Source of the DNA: VRUE01 sp963703895
Lineage (GTDB): Bacteria; Actinomycetota; Thermoleophilia; Solirubrobacterales; 70-9
Assembly: GCA_963703895.1 (NCBI GenBank)
Contig: CAVPFX010000002.1
Location: 310,001 to 374,000, forward strand
Reading direction: 5' to 3'
DNA length: 64,000 bases
Positions 24,878 through 34,455 of this stretch are shown one piece after another (the first letter of the stretch is position 1; the number at the start of each line of letters is the position of its first letter). The notes under the pieces are model-generated. The model searched no databases and was not told the origin of the DNA. It saw nothing but the letters and a program-made list of their open reading frames with translations. Both the position numbers and the translations under genes were made by a program.

Positions 24878-25830
24878 GTGAGCGTGCACGCACAGCCCCG
24901 ACCTGCGCCCGGTCTCTGGGAGCGCATTCGCGGCAACGAGTCCTGGAGCATCGGCGACCGCATCGGTGTCGGCCTCGCCTGGGGCGCGGGCCTGCTGCTC
25001 TGTGCGATCGCCGCCGCGATCGTCCTCTACATGCTCGTTCGGGGCCTGCAGTACCTGAGCTTCTCCGACGTCTTCAGCCATCCCCTGCCCGGCCTCGGGG
25101 AGACCGGGGGCGGTTTCCTCGACCCGATCCTGGGCACCTTCGTCGTCGCCATGCTCGGCACCGCCATCGCCGGCCCGCTCGGGGTCTCGATCGCGGTCTG
25201 GCTGACCGAGTACGCGCGGCCCGCCTGGCTGGCGCGAGCGGTCGAGTCGGGGGTCGAGATCGTCGCCGGCACGCCCAGCATCGTGCTGGCGATCTTCGGC
25301 CTGATCGTCTTCCAGCAGAGCTTCTTCAGCTTCCTTTCGCCGACCGGGGAGGGGGCGACCCCGCTCGGGCGCTCCTTCATCGTCGCCGGCGCGATGATGT
25401 CGCTGATCGCGCTGCCGCTGGTCGTCGGCGCGACCCGCGAGGCGCTGCACTCGATCCCCCGCCACGTGCGCGAGGCCTCCTACGCGCTCGGCAAGGACCG
25501 TGCCTCGACCATCCGCCGCGTCCTGCTGCCCGCTTCCCGCCGCGGGATCGGCACCGGGGTGACGCTCGGCATGGGCCGCATCATCGGCGACACCGCGATC
25601 GTCTTCATCCTGCTCGGCGCGACCCTGCGCTTCGAACCGAACGGCGGCCTGCCGGGCTGGGACCTGCTGACCGGCAACGGCAGCACGCTCACCACCTACG
25701 TCTTCCACAACAGCCCCGCCGGCGAAGGGGGCCAGCCCGAGAAGGCCTACGCGGCGGCCTTCGTGCTGCTGGCGATAGTGCTGGCGCTCAACTTCGCCGT
25801 CGACATGATCACGCGCGGGAGAGGGAAGTC

Positions 25831-25843
<13 letters not shown>
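24878..25843 (+). CDS. pstA: Phosphate ABC transporter permease PstA
   Basis: 321 residues, GTG start. Six hydrophobic segments are visible. The periplasmic part has LPGLGETGGGFLDPILGTF. The cytoplasmic EAA loop is REASYALGKDRASTIRRVLLPASRRGI, followed by GMGRIIGDTAIVFILLGA. PstA and PstC form the channel through which PstB drives phosphate uptake. The last 13 nt overlap pstB. Spacing to pstC is 67 bp, unusually wide for a pst operon, and filled by a family A palindrome. Confidence 0.93.
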
Positions 25844-26780
<937 letters not shown>

Positions 26781-26784
<4 letters not shown>

Positions 26785-27602
26785 CCCGCCGTCACAAACT
26801 GCATCAACTTGTCTATCTGGCAGGTGGAAAAGTTGATGCAGTTCGGCCGGTCTGCGCCGGGGTGGCGATTTTTGTGGCAGCAGTGAGCCTCAGCGCCTGC
26901 CAGTCGACGCAGAGCAAGAGCGCCGAACTGGAAGCGGAAGGCGGGACCCAGCTGCTCAGCGAAGAGGGCCTCGAGATCAAGCGCCGCAACCCCGACGTCA
27001 AGGTGACCTCGACCACGGTGTTGAGCGGCAGCGAAGGCAGCAGCGCCGTCGTCGTCGACCTCCACAACGACTCCGACGAGAACCTGACCGAAGTGCCGAT
27101 CCTGATCGAGGTCACCGACGGCAAGGGCAAGCCCTTCTACAAAAACGACATTCCCGGACTCGAGCCCGCCCTCGCCTCCGTTCCCTACATCCCCGCCCAC
27201 GGCGACGCCGAATGGGTCAACGATCAGGTGCTGGGTGTGGGCAAGCCGAAGGCAGTCAAAGTAACCGTCGGCGCCGGCGGTGGCGCCTACTCGGGTGAGA
27301 TCCCCGCGATTGAGGTCTCCGAGCCAAAGCTGGAGGGCGATCCGGTCTCCGGCATCTCGGCCAGCGGCGACGTCGTCAACGAGACCGGCGAAGACCAGCG
27401 CCGCCTGCTGATCTACGTCGTCGCGCGCAAGGGCGACGAAGTCGTCGCCGCTGGCCGCGGCGCGATCGAACACCTGAAGCCGGAGCGCAAAAAGCTCAAA
27501 TACACGGTCTTCTTCGTCGGCGATCCAAGCGGCGCCGAGCTGAAGCTGTCCGAGTTCCCGGCCCTGACCGACGCGGAATCGGGAGGAGGAGAAGGTGGCT
27601 GA
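26781..27602 (+). CDS. Putative lipoprotein downstream of pstB
   Basis: 273 residues from ATG 26781, overlapping the pstB stop by 4 nt. Residues about 28-41 read VAIFVAAVSLSAC, a lipobox-like end of a signal peptide, so the protein is probably lipid-anchored outside the membrane. The first 24 residues are encoded by a palindrome (26797-26843); a GTG just after it (26862) is an alternative start. The remainder has an Ig-like pattern (SSAVVVDLHNDSDENLTEVPILIEVTD, GAYSGEIPAIEVSEPKL). Family unknown. The coupling to pstB and to the next gene (8-nt overlap) suggests an envelope job tied to phosphate supply. Confidence 0.7.
26797..26843. repeat. Palindrome at the start of the gene after pstB
   Basis: Perfect 14-bp arms aactgcatcaactt (26797-26810) and aagttgatgcagtt (26830-26843) with a 19-nt loop. 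It begins 12 nt after the pstB stop and lies in the N-terminal codons of the lipoprotein gene. The layout matches that at 13884-13928 although the sequence differs. Confidence 0.75.
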
Positions 27603-28218
27603 GATTTGCGAGCAGTGCGGCGTCCCGCTGGCGGATGACCAGCGCTACTGCCTCGAGTGCGGCCAGCGCCGCGGCGGCCCGCGGGTCGACTACCGCCACT
27701 ACATGGCTGGCAGCGCCAAGCCGGCGGAGCCGAAGAGCGAGCCGGCGTCAGTCGCCGCTGCCGGCGAGGAGCCGCAGAAGCCCCAGCGCGACTTCGCGCC
27801 ACTCGCCGCCGTCGGCGGCATCGCCATCCTCGGCTTGATGCTGCTGGTCGGTGTCCTGATCGGCAAGGGCAACAGCGACACGGCGGCGGTCCCGGCGCCG
27901 CAGGTGGTTCGGGTCCAGGGCGGAGGCGGCGGCGAAGAAAGCGTCGGCGAAGGGTCGGGCTCGTCGAAAAACACCTCGGGTGGCCTCGGCGGTGGGGGCA
28001 CCAAGAAAGCCAAGAAGTCAGGCGGCGGGGATGGCACCGGCAACGCGGTCAAGGCGAGCGAAGGCGACCTGGAAGAGCTCGGCAACACGAGCGGCGAGGA
28101 CTACGTCAAGCAGAGCGAAAACCTGCCCAACGAAATCGCCACGCCGGGCAAGCCACCGCCGATCGACAAGTCGACGGCCCCCGGCGGCGGCGAAGGCGGA
28201 GCGGAAGTGATCAAGTGA
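27595..28218 (+). CDS. Zinc-ribbon protein with one TM segment
   Basis: 207 residues, GTG start overlapping the previous gene by 8 nt. The N-terminus is a double-CxxC zinc ribbon (CEQCGVPLADDQRYCLECG, residues 5-23). A linker follows, then one TM helix (about 68-88, LAAVGGIAILGLMLLVGVLIG) and a long Gly/Ser/Lys-rich outer region of about 115 residues. Topology would be ribbon inside and tail outside. No known function. It sits in a chain of five overlapping genes after pstB, and the next gene encodes a second small zinc-ribbon protein. Confidence 0.75.
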   Translation: MAEICEQCGVPLADDQRYCLECGQRRGGPRVDYRHYMAGSAKPAEPKSEPASVAAAGEEPQKPQRDFAPLAAVGGIAILGLMLLVGVLIGKGNSDTAAVPAPQVVRVQGGGGGEESVGEGSGSSKNTSGGLGGGGTKKAKKSGGGDGTGNAVKASEGDLEELGNTSGEDYVKQSENLPNEIATPGKPPPIDKSTAPGGGEGGAEVIK

Positions 28219-28535
28219 GCGGCGACCTCGAGAAACGACGCGACCGGCTCGCCCGCGAGCTGATCGATGCCCAGTGGGACCTCGGTGGCCTCGCCTATGA
28301 GATGGCGCGCCGCGACCACTTCCGCCTCGACGTTCTCACCCGCCAGGCGGCCAAGCTGCAGCAGCTCGACGCCGAGCTGAGCGAGGTCGAGCGGATGCTG
28401 AAGCTCGATCAGGCCGGCGCGGCGGGCGCCTGCGGCAACTGCGGCGCCCTCTACGCCCAGGGCTCGGTCTTCTGCTGGCAGTGCGGCAAGGACCTGATGC
28501 CAAAGGTGAGCCCGGGGACGGTAGCCGCGCCGTGA
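28215..28535 (+). CDS. Small coiled-coil zinc-ribbon protein
   Basis: 106 residues from GTG 28215, overlapping the previous stop by 4 nt. The open frame extends further upstream, but that part is a shadow of the previous gene. The first 70 residues are helical with heptad character (VLTRQAAKLQQLDAELSEVERMLKLDQA). The C-terminal part carries CGNCGALYAQGSVFCWQCG, a four-Cys ribbon like that of its neighbour. There is no signal peptide, so it is cytosolic. It may pair with the membrane zinc-ribbon protein; this is inferred only from context. Confidence 0.7.
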   Translation: MSGDLEKRRDRLARELIDAQWDLGGLAYEMARRDHFRLDVLTRQAAKLQQLDAELSEVERMLKLDQAGAAGACGNCGALYAQGSVFCWQCGKDLMPKVSPGTVAAP

Positions 28536-29929
28536 TCGAGCGCCTCCGCGACGTGCTCGCTCCGCCGCGCGCGGCAAACGGGAGCGAGACCGGGTACCGG
28601 CGCCTGCTGCGCTGGGCCGCCCTGCCGGTCACCGACCGCCGCTGGGCGGCGCCGCTGTCGGCGGTTGCGCTCGGCTTCGGCCTCTTCGCCGGCGTCGCGA
28701 TCGGCCCCAGCGCCGCGGGCACCCTGGCGACGGCCCCCTACCAGATCATCGAAATGCCCAGCCTGAGCAGCGGCGAAACTGAAGAAGGTGCGGAAGAAGA
28801 GCTACTCGCTGACGCATCCGAATCGGGTGGAGGCTTTGGCGGCGAAGAAGAATCGTCGGCCTTCACCCCAATCGTCCCGGCCGAAGGTGGAAGCTTCGAA
28901 GCGGCCGAGGAAGAACCGGTCGGCGGCGCTGCCGAACCGCAGGACGAAAAAGAAGCGACCGAGCCGGAAGACCAGGCCCTCGCCGGCACGGTGGTCCACG
29001 TCAATCCTGCCGCGAGCAGCTACACGGTGGCCGAAGTCGGTGGGGTGATGAGCGCCGTGCACGCCGGCAAGTTGCCCCCGGCGGGCGCCCAGGTCGAAGT
29101 GCCGATCCGCGTCCTCGCCAACGGCACCCTGGCCGAGGCCGGCAAACGGGTGAAGACCGGGACGAAGGCAAAAGCGAAGCTCGCCGGGATCGTCACCTAC
29201 ATCGACGCCGACCCCGCTGCGCCGGGCTACGCGGTCTCCAATCAGGGCACGTCGCTCTTCGTGCACGTCGCTCCGGATCCCACGGGCGCCGTCCCGCCCC
29301 TGCCGGTCCTGGGCGCCTACGCCTCGCTTGCCGTTGGCATCGAAACGGATTCGTCGGCGGGCTTGACGATGAGCGAGTCAGTGGACCCTCCCTCCCTTAC
29401 GGGTGGTCAAGGGAGGGCGGATGCGAGCGGCGAGGCCGAACCGGAACCGACTAAGGAAACTCCGGACTCTCCGCCAGTGCCAGCGCCGGTGGAACCAGCG
29501 CCGTCGGCCGCACCTCTGCCACCCGCGCCGGCAACCGCCACCTGCGCGCTCGACCCGGCCCTGCCGGCGCCAGGCCCGATCGCCTTCAAAGCCACACTGC
29601 GACAACGCGGCATCTCCGCCGCGGGCGCTCCGTTCACCCACGCCGACTTCGAGGGGATCGTCGCCGCGGTCTGTCCGACTACGAGCCAGCTGCTGGTCTC
29701 GGCCGACGACGTTCGCGAGGCCGGCCACGACCTGCTTTTCACTGTTCCGGCCGGGATCGATGCGAGCGGACTGGCGGTCGGCGAATCGGTGTTGGCAAGC
29801 GCCGATATCGCTGCCGACGGCTCACTCTCGCTCACCGGCCTGGCGAGCGACGAGCGAACCAAGGGCGCCGACAACGCCAAAGCCACCCAGGGCGACCTCG
29901 TCCCGGCAAAAGGAAAAGGACAGGAATGA
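28532..29929 (+). CDS. Membrane-anchored extracellular protein, acidic and Pro-rich
   Basis: 465 residues from GTG 28532 (4-nt overlap). One TM helix lies at about residues 36-58 (PLSAVALGFGLFAGVAIGPSAAG). The outer part begins with a Glu-rich region, then two similar small beta domains (LAGTVVHVNPAASSYTVAEVGG and LAGIVTYIDADPAAPGYAV), a Pro-rich linker and a third domain (GIVAAVCPTTSQLLVSADDV) related to the first two. Family unknown. A small inverted repeat with 9-bp arms (29390-29398, 29409-29417) lies in the linker-coding part. It overlaps the next gene by 4 nt. Confidence 0.7.
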   Translation: MIERLRDVLAPPRAANGSETGYRRLLRWAALPVTDRRWAAPLSAVALGFGLFAGVAIGPSAAGTLATAPYQIIEMPSLSSGETEEGAEEELLADASESGGGFGGEEESSAFTPIVPAEGGSFEAAEEEPVGGAAEPQDEKEATEPEDQALAGTVVHVNPAASSYTVAEVGGVMSAVHAGKLPPAGAQVEVPIRVLANGTLAEAGKRVKTGTKAKAKLAGIVTYIDADPAAPGYAVSNQGTSLFVHVAPDPTGAVPPLPVLGAYASLAVGIETDSSAGLTMSESVDPPSLTGGQGRADASGEAEPEPTKETPDSPPVPAPVEPAPSAAPLPPAPATATCALDPALPAPGPIAFKATLRQRGISAAGAPFTHADFEGIVAAVCPTTSQLLVSADDVREAGHDLLFTVPAGIDASGLAVGESVLASADIAADGSLSLTGLASDERTKGADNAKATQGDLVPAKGKGQE

Positions 29930-30717
29930 GCTCACCACGCATTTTCACCTCAAGGCGACGCCCCGACCCACTGCCGCGACTCCTCTCTGCTTCGGCCCTG
30001 TTCGTCTCCTTGATCGCCCTGGTCTTCTCGATGGGTGGCCTCGCCCCCGCCAAGAAGGGGGGAGGGGGTGGTGTCGTGCGCCTCGACAGCCACGGCAAGA
30101 TCCCAGCCCGTTACCTGCCGCCGGTCAAGTTCGCCAAACAGTCGAAGCGACTCGGCAACGCGACCAAGAAGGACCTCTCGGTCAACTGCCCGATCCCCGA
30201 CGCGGTCGACCTCGGCACCTGGTGCATGCAGTCGGGCTTCTACCCGCTGCCGCCCAAAGACACGGGCAAGAACGACTACGTCTACGCGGCGCAGAAGTGC
30301 GTCAAGGAGGGCGGCTGGCTGCCGACCGCGGCGCAGCTGATCGGCGCCGCGCCGAAGGTGAAGCTGGCCAGCAAGATCGACGACTCGGTTCTCACCTCCG
30401 CCGCCGAAGAGTTCAAGGACCCGAAAAACGGGATCAAGGACATGCGCGAGATGAGCGGTGACCTGACCACGACCACGGCCGGCGGCCGCGCCGCCGGCTC
30501 AGAGGGCGCCTCGGTCGGCTCCAAGGGCAACGGCAACCTCGGCGAGCCCGACCCAGTGCCGATGCCCGCCGACCCGCTCCCCGACACGCTCAACTACATC
30601 ACCGTCTACGACAACTACAACCACGGCGGCTTCGCCGGCGGCGCCTCGGTCGGCACCCCCGAGCGCTTCCGCTGCGCCTTCGCCAAGGGCTCGCAGGGCA
30701 CCAAGTTCGGCGACTGA
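29926..30717 (+). CDS. Secreted or anchored protein of unknown function, Cys-containing domain
   Basis: 263 residues, ATG overlapping the previous stop (ATGA). An N-terminal hydrophobic segment (LLSASALFVSLIALVFSMGGLA, about residues 20-41) is followed by a Gly-rich stretch. Then comes a compact region with paired cysteines (VNCPIPDAVDLGTWCMQSGFY and YAAQKCVKEGGWLPTAAQL) reminiscent of C-type-lectin or DUF1566-like folds seen in other secreted proteins; this is a weak resemblance. A linker and a final NYITVYDNYNHGGFAGG...RFRCAF segment close it. It is the last gene of the pst-linked chain. Confidence 0.65.
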   Translation: MSSPRIFTSRRRPDPLPRLLSASALFVSLIALVFSMGGLAPAKKGGGGGVVRLDSHGKIPARYLPPVKFAKQSKRLGNATKKDLSVNCPIPDAVDLGTWCMQSGFYPLPPKDTGKNDYVYAAQKCVKEGGWLPTAAQLIGAAPKVKLASKIDDSVLTSAAEEFKDPKNGIKDMREMSGDLTTTTAGGRAAGSEGASVGSKGNGNLGEPDPVPMPADPLPDTLNYITVYDNYNHGGFAGGASVGTPERFRCAFAKGSQGTKFGD

Positions 30718-30800
30718 GTAGGGGTACGGCGCGGCGCGTCACGTCGCTGCGGCGCAGCTAGAAAACACCTTTGCCAGTCCATCCGTTCGCCTGTTGAGCG

Positions 30801-30852
30801 ACTATGATCAAAAATTGCTGAGTGGCAAGGATCGTAGCTCAAACTAGGAGGA
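30801..30852 (+). promoter_or_regulatory. Probable promoter and strong RBS of the AT-rich gene
   Basis: A TATGAT -10-like hexamer near 30804 sits in an AT-rich patch about 50 nt before the start codon. No clear -35 element was found at the right distance. The ribosome site at about 30846-30851 is the best Shine-Dalgarno match in the window. The rest of the 135-bp intergenic region shows only short GC hairpins. Confidence 0.4.
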
Positions 30853-31584
30853 ATGGAAATGACTCGGTTAAAGGGCGGGCTTGCTGTGCTCGGTCTCCTT
30901 GGAGTGATCGCGGGCTTGGTGGCACTCACCACGAGCTCGGTACAGGCGGAAGCGGGCGCCAGCTGGAATATCGTAACCGCGGAAGGCAAATTAGTCGCAG
31001 TAACCAGCGAATTATTACCTACTGTCGCGATGATTTTAACGGCTCACATGCAGCTGTTATTCAAAACCATTGGTGGCACAGAAGTCAAAATCTTATGCAC
31101 AGAAGGTCACTTTAAAAATGCCAGACTCGAAACGGGAGGAACGATCGGTGGCGAAAACATAACGGAATTCTTACATTGCGTGACGTTTCTCAATGGGGTT
31201 CAGAGCAAAAATTGTGAACCACATACTGGATCCGAAAAAGGAGTAATTAGGTCCAAAGCACTCAAAGGCTTATTGAAGTTATACGAATTAAAAAACGGTG
31301 AAAAAGACGTAATCGTCCTGTTCGAACCAGCTAAAGGCACCGAATTCCTGACGATCGAACTGGGCGAAATCTGCGCGGCCGGCGAAACGTGCACGATCAC
31401 CGGCAAGAACAGTGTCAAAGGTGCCAAAGGGAGCTTCAAAGAAGAGACCGTGATCCACAGCGTTGAACAGGGGCCGCAAAATGAACTCCTAGCAGGCGGT
31501 CAGCCGGCGTCGATCGACGGCATCGGTGAATTGAAGTTGAGCGGTGCTCACGAAGGCCTGAAATGGGCTGGGTTAGTCCCTTGA
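30853..31584 (+). CDS. Secreted protein with AT-rich codon usage
   Basis: 243 residues; ATG 30853 or 30859, preceded by the unusually strong ribosome site AGGAGGAATGG. The signal peptide LAVLGLLGVIAGLVALTTSS ends near VQAEA. The mature part has four cysteines (KILCTEG, LHCVT, SKNCEPH, EICAAGETCTITG) and beta-rich character; I recognise no enzyme motif. The middle half is clearly lower in GC and uses codons such as tta, aaa and att that are rare in this window, suggesting transfer or a special expression regime. The last 12 nt overlap the end of the convergent MMPL gene. Confidence 0.75.
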   Translation: MEMTRLKGGLAVLGLLGVIAGLVALTTSSVQAEAGASWNIVTAEGKLVAVTSELLPTVAMILTAHMQLLFKTIGGTEVKILCTEGHFKNARLETGGTIGGENITEFLHCVTFLNGVQSKNCEPHTGSEKGVIRSKALKGLLKLYELKNGEKDVIVLFEPAKGTEFLTIELGEICAAGETCTITGKNSVKGAKGSFKEETVIHSVEQGPQNELLAGGQPASIDGIGELKLSGAHEGLKWAGLVP

Positions 31585-33810
31585 CCCGAGAGTAGGCGGG
31601 CAGCAATCCGGCGCGATCCGCATTCGTGGATCGCGCCGGTGCTGTTCCACGCTCAAGCTGACGCCGAGCTTCTCGGCTTGCTCCAAGCTTCGAGGGCCGG
31701 TCTCTGAGATCCCGAAGCGTTCGTGCAGCTTGCGCAACGGTTTCGGCGCCCACCAGTTCCATTTGCCCAGCAGCTCCATCAGCGAGGGGACGAGCAGGGC
31801 GCGGATGATGCTGGCGTCGATCAGGACGGCAAGGGCGGTGCCGACGCCGTTCTCCTTGATGAAGATGATCTGGGAGGTGGCGAAGGCGCCCATCGCGACG
31901 GCGAAGAGCAGGGCGGCGGCGGTGACGATGCGGCCGGTCCGCTCGAGCCCGATCGCGACCGACTCGGAGTCCGAGGCGCCGTTGTCGCGCGCCTCCTTGA
32001 TCCTCGACAAGAGGAAGACGGCGTAATCGGTCGAGAGGCCGAAGGCGACGGCGAAGAGCAGGATCGGCATCGTCTGCTCGATCGCCCCCGGGCTGCTGTA
32101 GTCGAGGAAGCCCTCGAGCCGGCCGTCCTGGAAGATCAGCACCAACAGGCCGAAGACGGCGCTGAGGTTGAGGAAGTTCATCAACAGCGACTTGATCGGC
32201 AGGATCACCGAGCCGGTCATCAGGAAGAGGACGACCAGGGTGGCGACGACGATGATCGCCAACACGATCGGCAGGTGGCGGACGAGGCTGGTCTGCAGGT
32301 CGATGAAGTCGGCCGTGGCGCCGCCGACCAGCGTCGTCGCGCCCGGTGGTGGCTGCAGCTCGCGGATCCGCTTGACCGTCGTCTGGCTGGCCTCGGAGAC
32401 GAAGGGGTGAGCGGAGACGACCTGCAGCGCGGTCACGTCGCCTTTCAGGCGCTGCGGTGGGTTGACTTCGGCGACACCGGGCAGCCGGCGCACCTGGGCC
32501 GCGAAGCGCGTTGCCGCCGCCGGCCCGCCGCCTTCGACATCGACCCAGATCGGAGTTTCGCGGTAGGGCGGGAACTCGGAGCTGACCGTGTCGTAAGCCT
32601 GGCGGGCGCTGGTCGAGGTCGGCAGCACCGTCGGGTCGACGGTGTCGAACTTGATGTTGAAGAAGGGGATGCCCATCGCGATCAGCAGCAGGGCGCTGAC
32701 CGTCGCCACCGGCGCCGGCCGGCGCATGACGAAGCGGGAGAGCCGGTACCAGAAGCCGTGCTCGTCGGGCCGGGTGTCGGCCTCGGCGCGGCGCTGCAGG
32801 AAGCGCGGCGAGAGCGAGTTGACCCGGGTGCCGAGCAGGGTCAGCACCGCGGGCAGCACGGTGAGCGAGATCAGCGCCGCGAACAGTGCGACCAGCGCCC
32901 CGCCGAGTCCCATCGAGTAGAGGAAGCGCTGCGGGAAGACGAGCAGCGAGGCAAGCGCGGCGCTGACCGTCAGCGAGGAGAAGAAGACCGTGCGCCCGGC
33001 CGTTGCCAGCACGCGCCGCATCGCCGGCAGGCCCGGGCCGTCCTTGGCGATCTCCTCCCGATAGCGGGAGACGACGAAGAGGCTGTAGTCGATCGCCAGG
33101 CCCAGCCCCAGCGCCGTGGTCAGGTTGAGGGCGAAGATCGAGATCGAGCCGACCTCGCTGGCGAGGCGGAGGATGAGGAAGGTGCCGACGATCGCCAGGC
33201 CGCCGATCATCAGCGGCAGCAGCGAGGCGACGAGGCTGCGGAAGAAGAGGAAGGAGAGCAGGAAGAGAAGGGGGAAGGCGAGCATCTCGGCCGTCCGCAG
33301 GTCCTGCTCGACCTGCTTGTTGATCTGCTCCTGGGCGACGGCCGCGCCGCCGACCACAACGTCCGGCTTGCCGGAGAGCCGATCGGCGATGTCGGCGCCC
33401 GCTTCCTGCCACTCCTTGTCGTCGAAGGTCTTCAGCGAGACGGCGAAGTAGGTGGAGCGACGGTCGTGGGAGACGAAGACGGGGGAGTGGGTGTCGTAGT
33501 AGCCGGTGACCGACTTGACGTCGGGGCGGCGTCGCAAGCTGCGCTCCAGCGCCTCGACTCGGGCCCGCGTCGCCGGCGCGCCAACGGGCGCGTCCTTGAC
33601 CACGACGAGCACCGCCGGGATGCTCAGCCCGGCATCGTGCAGGCGTTCGCGCGATTCGACCGTCTCGGTGGCGGGGTCGTCGGCGCCGTAGGGGTCGAGC
33701 CGGCTGGCAACGCCACCGCCGATGACGCCAGCGAGGAGGAAGAAGAGGATCGCGAAGATGCCGATCCGACGGGCTTTGCCGTCGGCGAAGCGGGCGAGGG
33801 CGTCGAACAT
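31573..33810 (-). CDS. MMPL/RND-family membrane transporter
   Basis: 745 residues from ATG 33810, chosen because AAAGGAGCAACTG precedes it; the frame extends 24 codons upstream without support. The MmpL architecture is clear: one TM, a large outer loop, five TMs, a second outer loop and five TMs. The family motifs GLGLAIDYSLFVVSRYREE and AFGLSTDYAVFLLSRIKEA carry the proton-relay Asp-Tyr pairs. Such transporters export lipids or drugs using the proton gradient. The start overlaps the padR stop by one base, so padR-mmpL is an operon. The C-terminal tail is encoded by a 12-bp-arm palindrome (31608-31639), and the last codons overlap the convergent gene. Confidence 0.9.
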   Translation of the reverse strand: MFDALARFADGKARRIGIFAILFFLLAGVIGGGVASRLDPYGADDPATETVESRERLHDAGLSIPAVLVVVKDAPVGAPATRARVEALERSLRRRPDVKSVTGYYDTHSPVFVSHDRRSTYFAVSLKTFDDKEWQEAGADIADRLSGKPDVVVGGAAVAQEQINKQVEQDLRTAEMLAFPLLFLLSFLFFRSLVASLLPLMIGGLAIVGTFLILRLASEVGSISIFALNLTTALGLGLAIDYSLFVVSRYREEIAKDGPGLPAMRRVLATAGRTVFFSSLTVSAALASLLVFPQRFLYSMGLGGALVALFAALISLTVLPAVLTLLGTRVNSLSPRFLQRRAEADTRPDEHGFWYRLSRFVMRRPAPVATVSALLLIAMGIPFFNIKFDTVDPTVLPTSTSARQAYDTVSSEFPPYRETPIWVDVEGGGPAAATRFAAQVRRLPGVAEVNPPQRLKGDVTALQVVSAHPFVSEASQTTVKRIRELQPPPGATTLVGGATADFIDLQTSLVRHLPIVLAIIVVATLVVLFLMTGSVILPIKSLLMNFLNLSAVFGLLVLIFQDGRLEGFLDYSSPGAIEQTMPILLFAVAFGLSTDYAVFLLSRIKEARDNGASDSESVAIGLERTGRIVTAAALLFAVAMGAFATSQIIFIKENGVGTALAVLIDASIIRALLVPSLMELLGKWNWWAPKPLRKLHERFGISETGPRSLEQAEKLGVSLSVEQHRRDPRMRIAPDCCPPTLGSRD
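31608..31639. repeat. Inverted repeat encoding the MMPL C-terminal tail
   Basis: Perfect 12-bp arms ccggcgcgatcc (31608-31619) and ggatcgcgccgg (31628-31639), 8-nt loop. It lies 23 nt after the stop of the plus-strand AT-rich gene and inside the last codons of the minus-strand transporter, so it may serve as the 3' hairpin of the former. Confidence 0.65.
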
Positions 33811-34352
33811 CAGTTGCTCCTTTCGGGCCGAGCGGCGTCGAGGAGGCGCTCCTCCATCCGCTCGCACCAGTCTGCAAACCACTCGTTGAACTCGATCCCC
33901 CCTTGCAGCACCATCAGCGAGAAGGGGTCCTTCTCCAAAGTCATCGGTTCCATGCCGCGCAGGCGCGCCACCAGCTCGAGCCGCCGCGCGCGCATCGCCC
34001 GCAGAGTCGCCAGCGCGTCCTCAGGCGGCAGCACGTCGGCGAAGAACAGTTTCAGCAAGCCTTCTTCGCGCATCTCGGCGACCTCGGGCGGCCGCCGCAG
34101 CCAGTCCACCAGCTCGGCCTCACCGTCGGCGGTGATCGCGTAGACGGTGCGCTTGCGCTCGCCGGTCGGGGCGTCGATCCCCGCGACCAGCCCGGCCTCG
34201 GAGAGCCGTTTCAGCTCCGGGTAGATCTGCCCGTAGCTGGCCGCCCAGAAGAAGCGGGTGGAGCTGTCGACCGCGGCCTTGATCTCATAGCCCGAGCGCG
34301 CCTCGCGGCTGACCATGCCGAGGATGACGTAGGCGGTTGGGCTGAGGTCCAT
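33810..34352 (-). CDS. PadR-family transcriptional regulator
   Basis: 180 residues, ATG start. The N-terminal winged helix (ILGMVSREARSGYEIKAAVDSSTRFFWAASYGQIYPELKRLSEAGLV) is the PadR hallmark, followed by the wing (RKRTVYAITADGEAELVDWL) and a C-terminal helical dimerisation domain of the PadR/Vir type. These proteins repress transporter genes and release DNA on binding aromatic or drug-like ligands. It is the first gene of the padR-mmpL operon, with a palindromic operator candidate against its start codon at 34356-34380, so autoregulation is likely. Confidence 0.92.
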   Translation of the reverse strand: MDLSPTAYVILGMVSREARSGYEIKAAVDSSTRFFWAASYGQIYPELKRLSEAGLVAGIDAPTGERKRTVYAITADGEAELVDWLRRPPEVAEMREEGLLKLFFADVLPPEDALATLRAMRARRLELVARLRGMEPMTLEKDPFSLMVLQGGIEFNEWFADWCERMEERLLDAARPERSN

Positions 34353-34355
34353 GAC

Positions 34356-34380
34356 GATAGATCTATCGGATAGATATATC
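34356..34380 (-). promoter_or_regulatory. Candidate PadR operator
   Basis: Two adjacent near-identical 12-mers: gatagatctatc (34356-34367, perfect palindrome) and gatagatatatc (34369-34380). They lie 4 nt upstream of the padR start in an AT-rich island within GC-rich sequence. Position and symmetry fit autorepression of padR-mmpL. They could also touch the divergent subtilase promoter. Confidence 0.6.
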
Positions 34381-34455
34381 TAAAAGTGTGATCTAGGACA
34401 CGTGGAATTGAAAGAATTTTTTTGACTTTTCGGAGTGGGCTGAGATCCTGCTCAT

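Noticed and set aside
31723..34143. 806-codon plus-strand ORF opposite the MMPL and padR genes
   Set aside because: Low-complexity D/R/Q/E-rich translation without domains; it is the antisense shadow of clear genes. Long shadows at 13827-15842 (minus), 18787-20619 (plus) and 43368-45038 (plus) were rejected likewise.
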